Origin: Faecalibacterium sp.
GTDB lineage: Bacteria > Bacillota > Clostridia > Oscillospirales > Ruminococcaceae
Assembly: GCA_020025795.1 (NCBI GenBank)
Contig: JAHHRK010000033.1
Span: 1 to 14,965, forward strand
Length of the DNA: 14,965 nucleotides
Direction of reading: 5' to 3'
The notes under the pieces were generated by a model. It made no database searches, was not told the DNA's origin, and saw only the letters and a program-made list of their open reading frames with translations. Position 1 is the stretch's first letter; every line of letters begins with the position of its first letter. The translations under genes were made by a program, and so were the position numbers. Positions 1 through 7,733 of the stretch are shown in pieces.

Positions 1-3000
1 CCAGAGCCCAAACTTCCATCTCACCGAAACGCTGGCCGCCGAACTGAGCCTTACCGCCCAGAGGCTGCTGAGTAACCAGAGAGTAAGGACCGGTAGAACG
101 TGCGTGGATCTTATCGTCAACCAGGTGATGCAGCTTCAGGTAGTACATATAACCGACGGTAACGGGGTTATCGAACTTTTCACCGGTACGGCCATCGTAC
201 ACAGTGGTACGACCGTCAGCACCCAGCTCGATCTTGGAGAAGTCGATGATGTGGCCCTTCTCACCCATGATCTTGGGCAGCTTGGTGGGATATGCAGGAG
301 CATTCTCGCCGTGCCACAGCTCACGAGCGGTGTCGAAGGTGTCAACGATGTCGTTCTCACGAGCGGAGTCGAACACGGGGGTCATGACCTTGATGCCGCA
401 AGCCTTAGCTGCGTAGCCCAGGTTGACTTCCAGGACCTGACCGATGTTCATACGAGAAGGAACGCCCAGGGGGTTCAGCACGATGTCCAGCGGAGTACCG
501 TCGGGCAGGAAGGGCATATCCTCCTGCGGCAGAATGCGGGAAACGACACCCTTGTTACCGTGACGACCTGCCATCTTATCGCCGACGCTGATCTTACGCT
601 TCTGAGCGATGTAGCAGCGGACAACCTGACGGACGCCGGGCTGCAGCTCGTCGCTGTTCTGCGGAGTGAAGATCTTCACGTCCACGATGATGCCATATTC
701 GCCGTGCGGTACGCGCAGAGAAGTGTCACGCACTTCGCGTGCCTTTTCACCGAAGATAGCGCGCAGCAGGCGCTCTTCTGCGGTCAGCTCGGTCTCACCC
801 TTCGGGGTAACCTTACCAACCAGAATGTCACCAGCGGTGACTTCCGCACCGATGCGGATGATGCCGCGCTCGTCCAGATCCTTCAGAGCTTCCTCGGAAA
901 CGTTGGGGATATCACGGGTGATTTCCTCAGGTCCCAGCTTGGTCTCACGAGCTTCGGTCTCGTATTCCTCAATATGGATAGAGGTGTAAACGTCCTCACG
1001 GACGATCTTTTCGTTCAGCAGGACAGCGTCCTCGTAGTTGTAACCTTCCCAGGTCATGAAGCCGATCAGGGCGTTCTTACCCAGAGAGATTTCACCGTTG
1101 CGCATTGCCGGGCCGTCAGCAATCACCTGGCCCTCAGCCAGTACGTCGCCAACTTCCACGATCGGGCGCTGGTTGATGCAGGTACCTGCGTTGGAACGTG
1201 CGAACTTGGTCAGGGTGTAGCGGTCAACGCTGCCATCCTCGGTACGAACCAGAACCAGGTCTGCGTCCACATACTCAACAGTACCAGCACGCTTTGCCAG
1301 AACAGCAACGCCGGAGTCGGTAGCTGCCTTGTATTCCATACCGGTAGCAACGATAGGCTGCTGGGTAACCATCAGAGGCACTGCCTGACGCTGCATGTTA
1401 GAACCCATCAGAGCACGGTTACAGTCGTCGTTCTCCAGGAAGGGAATCATTGCAGTTGCAACAGAAACCATCATCTTGGGAGAAACGTCCATGTAGTCAA
1501 CGCTCTCGCGGTTCACTTCCAGGATCTCATCACGGCGGCGAGCGGAAACACGCTCACGAACGAAGTGCATGCCCTCGTCCAGCGGTTCGTTTGCCTGAGC
1601 AACAACGTACTCATCTTCCACGTCAGCCGTCATATACTCAACTTCGTTGGTAACGACCTGATCGATCAGCTTGCCGTTCTCGTCGTAAGTCTTCTTGACC
1701 TTGCGGTAAGGAGCCTCAACGAAGCCGTAATCATTGATACGGGAGAAGGATGCCAGATAAGAGATCAGACCGATGTTGGGGCCTTCAGGCGTTTCGATGG
1801 GGCACATACGGCCGTAGTGGCTGTAGTGAACGTCTCGAACTTCGAAGCCTGCACGGTCACGAGACAGACCGCCAGGTCCCAGAGCGGACAGACGACGCTT
1901 GTGGGTCAGTTCTGCCAGCGGGTTATTCTGGTCCATGAACTGGGACAGCGGAGAAGAACCGAAGAACTCCTTGATTGCTGCCACAACAGGACGAATGTTA
2001 ATCAGTGCCTGCGGAGTGATCACAGCCTGATCCTGGCTCTGCAGGGTCATGCGCTCACGAATCACGCGCTCCATACGGGAGAAGCCGATGCGGAACTGGT
2101 TCTGCAGCAGCTCGCCTACGCTGCGGATACGGCGGTTGCCCAAGTGGTCGATATCGTCCACAACGCCAACGCCGTGATCCAGGTCGCACAGGTAGTTGAT
2201 GGAGGAGAAGATATCCTCAACGGTAACGGTGCGGCCGATCAGCAGATCGTGGTTCTGCTTCAGCATTTCCTTCTGCTCTTCCGGATCATCGGTAGCATCC
2301 AGAATCTTGCACAGCTCAGCAAAGTTGACGCGCTCGTTGATGTCTGCTTCTTTCACGTCGAAGGAGAAGAAGGGCTGAGCGTCAACGCAGCCGTTGGTGA
2401 TGACCTTAACGACCTTGTCGTCGATGTTCAGGTTAACAACCTTGACACCTGCACGGTCTGCAGCCTCTGCCAGCTCGCGGGTGATCTTCTCGCCTGCGGG
2501 GATGATAACCTCGCCGGTGCGGGGATCTTCCACATCGTAGAAGGGACGGAAGCCAACGATACGGCGTGCCAGAGCCAGCTTCTTGTTCATCTTGTAGCGG
2601 CCGAAGCGGGACAGGTCGTAGCGGTGGGGATCGAAGAACAGTGCATCGATCTGAGCGGTAGCGGAGTCCACCGTGGGGGGCTCACCGGGACGCAGCTTGC
2701 GGTAAACTTCCAGCAGGCCGTCTGCCTGGTTGCGGCAGGTGTCCTTTTCCAGAGTAGCCAGGATGCGCTTGTCGCCACCGAAGTAATCCAGGATTTCTTC
2801 GTCAGAACCCAGGCCCAGTGCACGGCACAGCACCGTCACAGGGATCTTGCGGTTCTTATCGATACGTACGTAGAACACGTCAGAAGCATCGGTCTCGTAC
2901 TCCAGCCATGCACCGCGGTTGGGGTTCATGGTAGCGCTGTACAGGTCGTTACCGATCTTATCCTTCTCGTGGCCGTAGAACACGCCGGGAGAACGAACCA

Positions 3001-3415
3001 ACTGGCTGACGATAACACGTTCTGCGCCGTTGATGACGAAAGTACCCGCGTCAGTCATGAGCGGGAAGTCGCCCATGAAGATCTCCTGATCCTTGATCTC
3101 GCCGGTCTCTTTGTTCACCAGACGTGCCGTAACACGCAGGGGTGCAGCGTAGGTCACGTCACGTTCCTTGCATTCTTTAATAGAATACTTGGGGGTGTCG
3201 TCCAGTCGGAAGTCAATAAAGCTCAGGGCCAGATTGCCCGTGTAGTCCTCGATGGTGCCGATGTCATGGAAAACATCTTTCAAACCTTCGTTCAGGAACC
3301 AGCGATAAGAGTTCTTCTGAACTTCGATCAGGTTAGGCATACCGATGACTTCGTCGATGCGAGCAAAGCTCATGCGCTCGGTTTTTCCGAGCTTGACGGG
3401 CTTGACTTTCATCAT
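1..3415 (-). CDS. rpoB: DNA-directed RNA polymerase subunit beta, 3' end outside window
   Basis: This is the beta subunit of RNA polymerase, which forms one side of the active-site cleft. The reading frame runs unbroken for 1138 codons and leaves the window at its C-terminal region, just after the conserved GGQRFGEMEVWAL motif; by family length perhaps 100 residues are missing. The rifampicin pocket is at residues 486-512 (GSSPLSQFMDQNNPLAELTH onward), with wild-type D, H and S at the sites equivalent to E. coli 516, 526 and 531; E. coli Q510 is P here. The active-site motif GDKMAGRHGNKG lies at about residues 945-956. Two ATG codons stand in tandem at 3415 and 3412. I chose 3415 because AAGGAG (3427-3432) is 11 nt upstream. 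Its neighbour upstream is a sigma factor operon, not rplJ-rplL. A near-consensus promoter precedes it. The gene contains no TTA, CTA or TCA codons between 104 and the start, a sign of strong codon selection. Identification is certain. Confidence 0.98.
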   Translation of the reverse strand, partial: MMKVKPVKLGKTERMSFARIDEVIGMPNLIEVQKNSYRWFLNEGLKDVFHDIGTIEDYTGNLALSFIDFRLDDTPKYSIKECKERDVTYAAPLRVTARLVNKETGEIKDQEIFMGDFPLMTDAGTFVINGAERVIVSQLVRSPGVFYGHEKDKIGNDLYSATMNPNRGAWLEYETDASDVFYVRIDKNRKIPVTVLCRALGLGSDEEILDYFGGDKRILATLEKDTCRNQADGLLEVYRKLRPGEPPTVDSATAQIDALFFDPHRYDLSRFGRYKMNKKLALARRIVGFRPFYDVEDPRTGEVIIPAGEKITRELAEAADRAGVKVVNLNIDDKVVKVITNGCVDAQPFFSFDVKEADINERVNFAELCKILDATDDPEEQKEMLKQNHDLLIGRTVTVEDIFSSINYLCDLDHGVGVVDDIDHLGNRRIRSVGELLQNQFRIGFSRMERVIRERMTLQSQDQAVITPQALINIRPVVAAIKEFFGSSPLSQFMDQNNPLAELTHKRRLSALGPGGLSRDRAGFEVRDVHYSHYGRMCPIETPEGPNIGLISYLASFSRINDYGFVEAPYRKVKKTYDENGKLIDQVVTNEVEYMTADVEDEYVVAQANEPLDEGMHFVRERVSARRRDEILEVNRESVDYMDVSPKMMVSVATAMIPFLENDDCNRALMGSNMQRQAVPLMVTQQPIVATGMEYKAATDSGVAVLAKRAGTVEYVDADLVLVRTEDGSVDRYTLTKFARSNAGTCINQRPIVEVGDVLAEGQVIADGPAMRNGEISLGKNALIGFMTWEGYNYEDAVLLNEKIVREDVYTSIHIEEYETEARETKLGPEEITRDIPNVSEEALKDLDERGIIRIGAEVTAGDILVGKVTPKGETELTAEERLLRAIFGEKAREVRDTSLRVPHGEYGIIVDVKIFTPQNSDELQPGVRQVVRCYIAQKRKISVGDKMAGRHGNKGVVSRILPQEDMPFLPDGTPLDIVLNPLGVPSRMNIGQVLEVNLGYAAKACGIKVMTPVFDSARENDIVDTFDTARELWHGENAPAYPTKLPKIMGEKGHIIDFSKIELGADGRTTVYDGRTGEKFDNPVTVGYMYYLKLHHLVDDKIHARSTGPYSLVTQQPLGGKAQFGGQRFGEMEVWAL

Positions 3416-3584
3416 AAAATCAACCACTCCTTATCTTTAACTTTTGATTGCAGCATTCGAAACCGTTCACTTTTTTACGATTCTCCGCTGTCCCCTGTCA
3501 TTTTACACAAACTTCGTGTTTTGAATTCGGGGAACATGGTGAATCAAACTGCCTTTTTCGCATACTAAGGCATTATTGTGATAC
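3416..3584 (-). promoter_or_regulatory. Long 5' leader of rpoB mRNA
   Basis: If transcription starts about 7 nt after the -10 element, the rpoB message has a leader of about 170 nt. It carries the ribosome-binding site AAGGAG at 3427-3432 and a small hairpin (ACACGAA...TTGTGT type, 3505-3519) of about 6 bp. I see no convincing open reading frame in it and recognise no known riboswitch or ribosomal-protein leader. The short plus-strand frames across this stretch overlap the promoter and look spurious. Confidence 0.5.
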
Positions 3585-3595
3585 TGATTCAGTAT
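3581..3595. promoter_or_regulatory. Perfect 15-bp palindrome over the rpoB -10/start site
   Basis: ATACTGA-T-TCAGTAT is a perfect 7-bp inverted repeat around one central base. It overlaps the -10 hexamer (3591-3596) and the predicted transcription start (about 3584). That is where a repressor of this promoter would bind, but no regulator is known. A 7+7 repeat of fixed spacing is expected about once by chance in 15 kb, so position is the main argument. Confidence 0.4.
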
Positions 3596-3619
3596 ATCCC
3601 CAAAAAAGCAAGATGTCAA
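3591..3619 (-). promoter_or_regulatory. Sigma70-type promoter of rpoB
   Basis: Reading the minus strand, a perfect -35 TTGACA (3619-3614) is followed by a 17-bp spacer and -10 TATACT (3596-3591). This is one of the two best promoter matches in the window. It lies between the terminator of the sigma-factor operon and rpoB, so rpoB is probably transcribed independently of the genes upstream. Confidence 0.82.
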
Positions 3620-3640
3620 GCGATTTTTTGCCATCTTGAC

Positions 3641-3685
3641 AAAAAAAATCACCCGGGTGTCTCTCACAAAAGAAACACACGGGTG
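3641..3685 (-). terminator. Rho-independent terminator of the dgt-dnaG-sigma operon
   Basis: On the minus strand a 36-nt hairpin (3685-3650) begins CACCCGTGTG and ends CACCCGGGTG. It can form about 15 pairs with one mismatch and a TTGT loop, and is followed by A and eight T (3648-3641). It ends about 90 nt after the sigma gene stop and before the rpoB promoter, insulating the two units. Confidence 0.85.
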
Positions 3686-3772
3686 CGTGTATATTTTATT
3701 TCAGTTTTATCTTGAAAAAGTCGTTTTTTCCTGTTTCGCAAGCGCTGTTTTCGTCAAAATGGCGAAAGGCCG

Positions 3773-4756
3773 TCAATCCTCCAGATACTCTCTCAACTGC
3801 CGAGATCTGCTTGGGTGGCGCAGCTTTCGCAATGCCTTAGCCTCGATCTGGCGAATTCGCTCTCTTGTTACATGAAAGCTGGAGCCAACCTCCTCCAGAG
3901 TCCGGGCACGGCCGTCTGTCAAGCCAAACCGCATCCGTAAAACAGTTTCTTCTCGCGGCGTCAAGCTGTGCAGAACGCGCGTCAGCTCCTGCTGCAACTG
4001 CATCCGTCCGGCCTGATCTGCCGGCATGCAGGCGCTGTCATCCTGCAAAAAGTCCTGCAAGCACACATCGTCTTCTTCCCGCACAGGCGTTTCCAGGCTG
4101 ACCGGCTCCAATGCAATCCGCATCAGCTCCTGTACCTTTTCCTCTGGCATCTCCATCTTTTCTGCGATTTCTTCCAACTCCGGCTCTCGCCCCAACGTAT
4201 GCAGCAGTTCCGTCTGTGCTTTCCGCATCCGCCCCATCGTGTCCACAAGATGCACCGGAATCCGGATAGTTCGTCCCTGATCTGCCAGCGCACGCGTGAT
4301 TGCCTGCCGCACCCACCAGGTCGCGTAGGTGGAAAAGCGAAATCCCTTGTCCGGGTCGTACTTTTCCACTGCACGCATCAGGCCGATATTTCCTTCCTGG
4401 ATCAAATCCAGAAAAGACAATCCCCTGCCGGCGTATTTCTTGGCAATCGACACCACCAGACGCAGGTTAGCCTCCGCCAGGCGATGCGCAGCCTGTTCAT
4501 CGCCCTGTTTTGCTGCAAGGGCAAGGCGCCGTTCCTCCGGCTGGGTCAATAACGGAATCCGCCCGATTTCCCGCAGGTAGGTTTTCACGGAATCCACTGC
4601 CATACCCTCGCCTGCCCCAACTTCACGAGTCAGGCGGTCAATACCGGCTTCATCCAAAACTTCCAGCGGCGGAGTATCTGCTTCCTGCATGGCCTCCAGA
4701 CCAAAGCCCCAGCTCTGTTCATTGCTGACGTTCGCTTCATATTCTGTCGTTTCCAT
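3773..4756 (-). CDS. rpoD: RNA polymerase sigma factor, sigma70/RpoD family
   Basis: A sigma70-family factor of 327 residues that directs RNA polymerase to promoters. Region 1.2 is at about 54-85, region 2 at 95-165 with the -10-recognition helix RFSTYATWWVRQAITRAL (140-157), region 3 at 158-240, and the region 4.2 helix-turn-helix TLEEVG...TRERIRQIEAKAL at 286-309. The gene order dgt-dnaG-sigma matches the housekeeping sigma operon of Firmicutes, which supports rpoD/sigA. Two features are odd: only about 50 residues precede region 1.2, so region 1.1 is essentially absent, and the sigma finger reads PVREEDDVCLQDFLQDD (224-240) where primary sigmas have a PIGEEEDSHLGDFIED-like sequence. It could therefore be a group 2 paralogue. 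I chose ATG 4756 because GGAGG (4761-4765) lies 4 nt upstream and the residues before it look unrelated to the family. A GTG at 4816, 7 nt after GAGGAG, would add 20 residues and cannot be excluded. Confidence 0.9.
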   Translation of the reverse strand: METTEYEANVSNEQSWGFGLEAMQEADTPPLEVLDEAGIDRLTREVGAGEGMAVDSVKTYLREIGRIPLLTQPEERRLALAAKQGDEQAAHRLAEANLRLVVSIAKKYAGRGLSFLDLIQEGNIGLMRAVEKYDPDKGFRFSTYATWWVRQAITRALADQGRTIRIPVHLVDTMGRMRKAQTELLHTLGREPELEEIAEKMEMPEEKVQELMRIALEPVSLETPVREEDDVCLQDFLQDDSACMPADQAGRMQLQQELTRVLHSLTPREETVLRMRFGLTDGRARTLEEVGSSFHVTRERIRQIEAKALRKLRHPSRSRQLREYLED

Positions 4757-4760
4757 AGTT

Positions 4761-4809
4761 CCTCCGGCGGCACACAGCCGCATTTTGTGCAGCCGAAAAA
4801 GGCCGGAGG
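4761..4809 (-). promoter_or_regulatory. Inverted repeat able to mask the sigma gene ribosome-binding site
   Basis: In the mRNA, CCTCCGGC (4809-4802) is perfectly complementary to GCCGGAGG (4768-4761), and the second arm contains the GGAGG Shine-Dalgarno site of the ATG at 4756. An inner GCACA/TGTGC stem (4790-4786 with 4774-4770) can stack inside. No T-run follows, so it is not a terminator. The first arm starts 11 nt after the dnaG stop codon, so a ribosome finishing dnaG could open the hairpin. Translational coupling is my inference. Confidence 0.55.
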
Positions 4810-4820
4810 CAGGCACAGCT

Positions 4821-6605
4821 TTACTCCTCGGTTTCGTCCGAGGGCAGCGTGCCCTTGCGGTCTCTCAGCGTCTGCAAATATCGTTCGATCTCCGCATTGT
4901 CCATTTTAGCAGCACCGACGCTCTTGGGGGTGCTGCGGGCAATTCGTTCCAGATATAATTCCACGTCCTGCCATGTGGGTGTCACGTCGTGGTATTGTGC
5001 CACCAAACGGGACAGCTCCGCCATGGTCTGGTCGCTGAGGCGCTGCCCCAGTACCGACATGGAAACCTCTACTCCCTGTTGGGTACAAGCATACATTGCC
5101 CCAATAGCCTCTTTCATATCCGGCATCACGATATTTTCCAAATTCAGACGCTGCATCACAGGCGCAATAAAGCTGGGGTCCCGTACCATTGCCGAAGCCA
5201 GCATTTGCTCGGCAGCCGCAACGCCCAAAGCATTCTGGCCGCCTGCCTGGTAAGGAATCCTGATATTATCCGCCACACCGGAATGTAAAAGCTCTGTTTC
5301 ACGCTTTTTCCGGCGGCGATAGCTGTTGCGGCGCAGTACATCTTCCAACTGCGCCAGGATGGCGGTTTTGGATATATTCGTTTCCTCCGCCAGTCTGCCC
5401 GCATACACCTCGCGCTCCGTGGGGCTAATGCGTTCTGCCAGCAGTTCCAGCGTTTCTCGAATATATTCCAGCCGATCCTTATCCTGTTTCAGGTCATACT
5501 TTTTGCGAATCTGTCCCATGCGGAAGTCCATCGCATTGCCGGTACCGTCCAATAATGCACGGAATCGGTCTGCGCCAAACTTCTTTATGTACTCGTCCGG
5601 GTCCTTGGCACCGGGAATCTGCAAGACACGCACCTTCAGCGGACTATCCTGGAACAGTTCCAAGCTTCGTGCAGTTGCCTTCTGACCTGCCTCGTCCGAG
5701 TCGTAGCACAACACCACTTCCTCGGCATATTCGCTGATCATTTTCACCTGATCCGGTGTCAGCGCGGTGCCGCAGGCACACACAGCCGTATCAATACCAG
5801 ATTTCTGCATACTGATTACGTCCATGTAGCCTTCGCACAGCACATATCGCTTGGATACACTCTTTTTCGCCAGCTGCAACGCAAAAACTGTCTTGTGCTT
5901 TTTGTAGACCAGCGTTTCCGGGCTGTTGATGTACTTGGGCTTGGAATCGTCCAGAACGCGTCCGCCAAAAGCGATCACATTTCCGCGCAGATCAAAAATC
6001 GGCGTCATCACGCGGTTTCGGAACAGGTTATAGATATTGCCCTTCTCGCTGCGCTTGACCAGACCACTTTCCAGCAGTTCTTCGTCCGTATAGCCTTTAT
6101 CGCGCAAATGCCGATACGTTGCCTTAAAGTCATCCGGTGCATAACCCAAGCCAAAGCGCACGATGGTTTTATCGTCCAATCCGCGGCGGCGCCAGTAAGC
6201 GCGTGCTGTGCGCGCGTTTTCATCATTTCCGTTCAGGCAGCTGTGAAAATAGCGTGCTGCATCTCGGTTGATGGATAAAATCCGGCTGCGCAGCCGGCCC
6301 ACCTTGTCGTCCTCAGTAGGTTCCGGCATGCCGGCACGGCCTGCCAGCAGCTTAATGGCCTCTACATAGTCCAGATTGTTGATTTGTTTCGTGAATGAGA
6401 TTACGTCGCCGCCCGCACCGCAGCCAAAGCAATAAAAGCTCTGGGTGTCCGGGTAGACGTAGAAAGAGGGCGTCTTTTCATTATGGAACGGGCACAGGCC
6501 ACCGTACAGCCGACCTTTTCGTTTCAGTTGTACATAGCTGCCTACCACGTCCACAATGTCATTGCGGCGCACAACTTCTTCAATATATTCATGGGGGATG
6601 CTCAT
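4821..6605 (-). CDS. dnaG: DNA primase
   Basis: DnaG makes the RNA primers that start Okazaki fragments, working with the replicative helicase. The 594-residue length is normal for the family. The N-terminal CHC2 zinc-binding domain has C38, H41, C59 and C62 (CPFH and CFGC). The catalytic core follows with the YINSPET motif (225-231). The TOPRIM metal site is at LCEGYMDV (E258) and YDSDEAG (D302, D304). The C-terminal third is the weakly conserved helicase-binding region. The ATG at 6605 is preceded by AAGGAA. The gene lies 28 nt after the dGTPase stop codon and 64 nt before the sigma gene's ATG, so the three are very likely co-transcribed. A long plus-strand frame over its end is only a shadow. 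Confidence 0.97.
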   Translation of the reverse strand: MSIPHEYIEEVVRRNDIVDVVGSYVQLKRKGRLYGGLCPFHNEKTPSFYVYPDTQSFYCFGCGAGGDVISFTKQINNLDYVEAIKLLAGRAGMPEPTEDDKVGRLRSRILSINRDAARYFHSCLNGNDENARTARAYWRRRGLDDKTIVRFGLGYAPDDFKATYRHLRDKGYTDEELLESGLVKRSEKGNIYNLFRNRVMTPIFDLRGNVIAFGGRVLDDSKPKYINSPETLVYKKHKTVFALQLAKKSVSKRYVLCEGYMDVISMQKSGIDTAVCACGTALTPDQVKMISEYAEEVVLCYDSDEAGQKATARSLELFQDSPLKVRVLQIPGAKDPDEYIKKFGADRFRALLDGTGNAMDFRMGQIRKKYDLKQDKDRLEYIRETLELLAERISPTEREVYAGRLAEETNISKTAILAQLEDVLRRNSYRRRKKRETELLHSGVADNIRIPYQAGGQNALGVAAAEQMLASAMVRDPSFIAPVMQRLNLENIVMPDMKEAIGAMYACTQQGVEVSMSVLGQRLSDQTMAELSRLVAQYHDVTPTWQDVELYLERIARSTPKSVGAAKMDNAEIERYLQTLRDRKGTLPSDETEE

Positions 6606-6633
6606 ATCCGATTACTTCCTTACTTTTCCTCTA

Positions 6634-7632
6634 TCAAAGCACATGCCATTTCTGGGGAACGTACAGCTGTTCAAATGTACGGGTGGCAAACTCATCGCTC
6701 ATTCCGCTGATATAGTCCGTCACTGCCCGGTCGGCGCCTTCTTGATATGCAATCTGCATATAAAAGTTCGGCATTTGTTCCGGGTGAGCCACATAGTGGT
6801 CGTACAATGCTTCCACCAGATGACCCACCTTTTCTTCTTCAGCCTTGGCCACCTTGTCCACATAAACGGTGCTGTACATAAATTCCTTCAGGGTCAAAAA
6901 TGGGGCATACTCCTGTGCGCCTACCTGAATATCGCCGTCGCTGTGATCCACAATGCTTTGAATCATCGTGGCAATTCGCTGCGATTTCGAGCGGCCCAAC
7001 ACCTGAACGGAAACCTCCGGCAGCTGGGATTCTTCCAGCACACCGGCACGGATGGCGTCCTCGATGTCATGATTCACAAAAGCGATCCAGTCTGCATAGC
7101 GCACGATACGCCCTTCCGGCGTAGCTGCCCAAGTTCCCTTGGTATGTGTAATGATTCCGTTGCGCACCTCCCATGTCAGATTCAGCCCTTGGCCGTCCTT
7201 CTCCAGGAAGTCCACCACGCGCAAGCCCTGGCGGTAATGGGTAAAACCGCCGGGGCAAAGCTGGTTCAATGCACGCTCACCCGCATGCCCAAAAGGCGTA
7301 TGACCCAAATCATGAGCCAGCGCGATTGCTTCAGTCAAATCCTCGTTCAGGCGCAGTGCCCTTGCGATAGTTCTTGCAATTTGCGCTACCTCTAGCGTAT
7401 GGGTCAGGCGGGTACGATACATATCTCCTTCCGGTGAAAGAAAGACCTGTGTTTTCTGTTTCAGTCTGCGAAAAGCTTTGCAATTCAGTACCCTGTCTCT
7501 ATCGCGCTGAAAGACAGGGCGCAGCGGATCCTGCTCCTCCGGCCGCACACGGCCGCGGCTGGCGCTGCTCAGTGTAGCCCAGGGGGCAAAAGTCTGCTGT
7601 TCGATTTGTTCACTGCGTTCACGCACAGTCAT
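6634..7632 (-). CDS. dgt: HD-domain deoxyguanosinetriphosphate triphosphohydrolase-like protein
   Basis: A 332-residue HD-superfamily enzyme of the dGTPase family, which cleaves dNTPs to deoxynucleosides and triphosphate and so tunes the nucleotide pool. The metal ligands are H78 (RLTHTLEV), H107-D108 (LAHDLGHTPFGH) and D181 (RYADWIAFVNHDIEDAIRAG). The YRTRLTHTLEVAQIAR and LAHDLGHTPFGHAGE blocks are characteristic of this family rather than of general HD phosphohydrolases. The usual ADRIAY is ADWIAF here, a small deviation. Substrate range cannot be read from sequence; several Gram-positive members prefer dNTPs other than dGTP. The ATG at 7632 has GAGG about 9 nt upstream. It is the first gene of the dgt-dnaG-sigma operon, an arrangement known in Clostridia. 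Confidence 0.93.
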   Translation of the reverse strand: MTVRERSEQIEQQTFAPWATLSSASRGRVRPEEQDPLRPVFQRDRDRVLNCKAFRRLKQKTQVFLSPEGDMYRTRLTHTLEVAQIARTIARALRLNEDLTEAIALAHDLGHTPFGHAGERALNQLCPGGFTHYRQGLRVVDFLEKDGQGLNLTWEVRNGIITHTKGTWAATPEGRIVRYADWIAFVNHDIEDAIRAGVLEESQLPEVSVQVLGRSKSQRIATMIQSIVDHSDGDIQVGAQEYAPFLTLKEFMYSTVYVDKVAKAEEEKVGHLVEALYDHYVAHPEQMPNFYMQIAYQEGADRAVTDYISGMSDEFATRTFEQLYVPQKWHVL

Positions 7633-7654
7633 ACGGCAAAACCTCGCTTTCCAA

Positions 7655-7723
7655 ATTATAATAAAACGCTTCTGTCAAAGGGGGACGCAACCCGTCGAAT
7701 GTCAAAACTAGTGTTTATTCGAC
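7655..7723 (-). promoter_or_regulatory. Upstream region of dgt: -10-like box and inverted repeat
   Basis: The minus strand has a perfect -10-like TATAAT at 7660-7655, but the nearest TTGACA (7678-7673) is only 12 bp away, too close for a normal promoter; a second TTGACA is at 7705-7700. Further upstream GTCGAAT and ATTCGAC (7723-7717 and 7700-7694) form a perfect 7-bp inverted repeat with a 16-nt loop and no T-run. The dgt-dnaG-sigma promoter probably lies here but cannot be fixed by eye. Confidence 0.35.
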
Positions 7724-7733
7724 ACATAAAAAC

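Noticed and set aside
1866..1960. Possible rifampicin-resistance change in rpoB (P at the site of E. coli Q510)
   Set aside because: The key D516, H526 and S531 equivalents are wild type. This position varies between phyla, and I have no basis to link the P to resistance.
104..3568. A 1154-codon open frame on the plus strand opposite rpoB
   Set aside because: It is in exact codon register with rpoB and stays open only because rpoB uses no TTA, CTA or TCA codons. Its protein has no recognisable domain, and rpoB on the other strand is certain.
3448..3875. Two short plus-strand frames in the rpoB/sigma intergenic region
   Set aside because: They cross the rpoB promoter, the sigma operon terminator and the sigma gene end, lack a good ribosome-binding site, and encode nothing recognisable.
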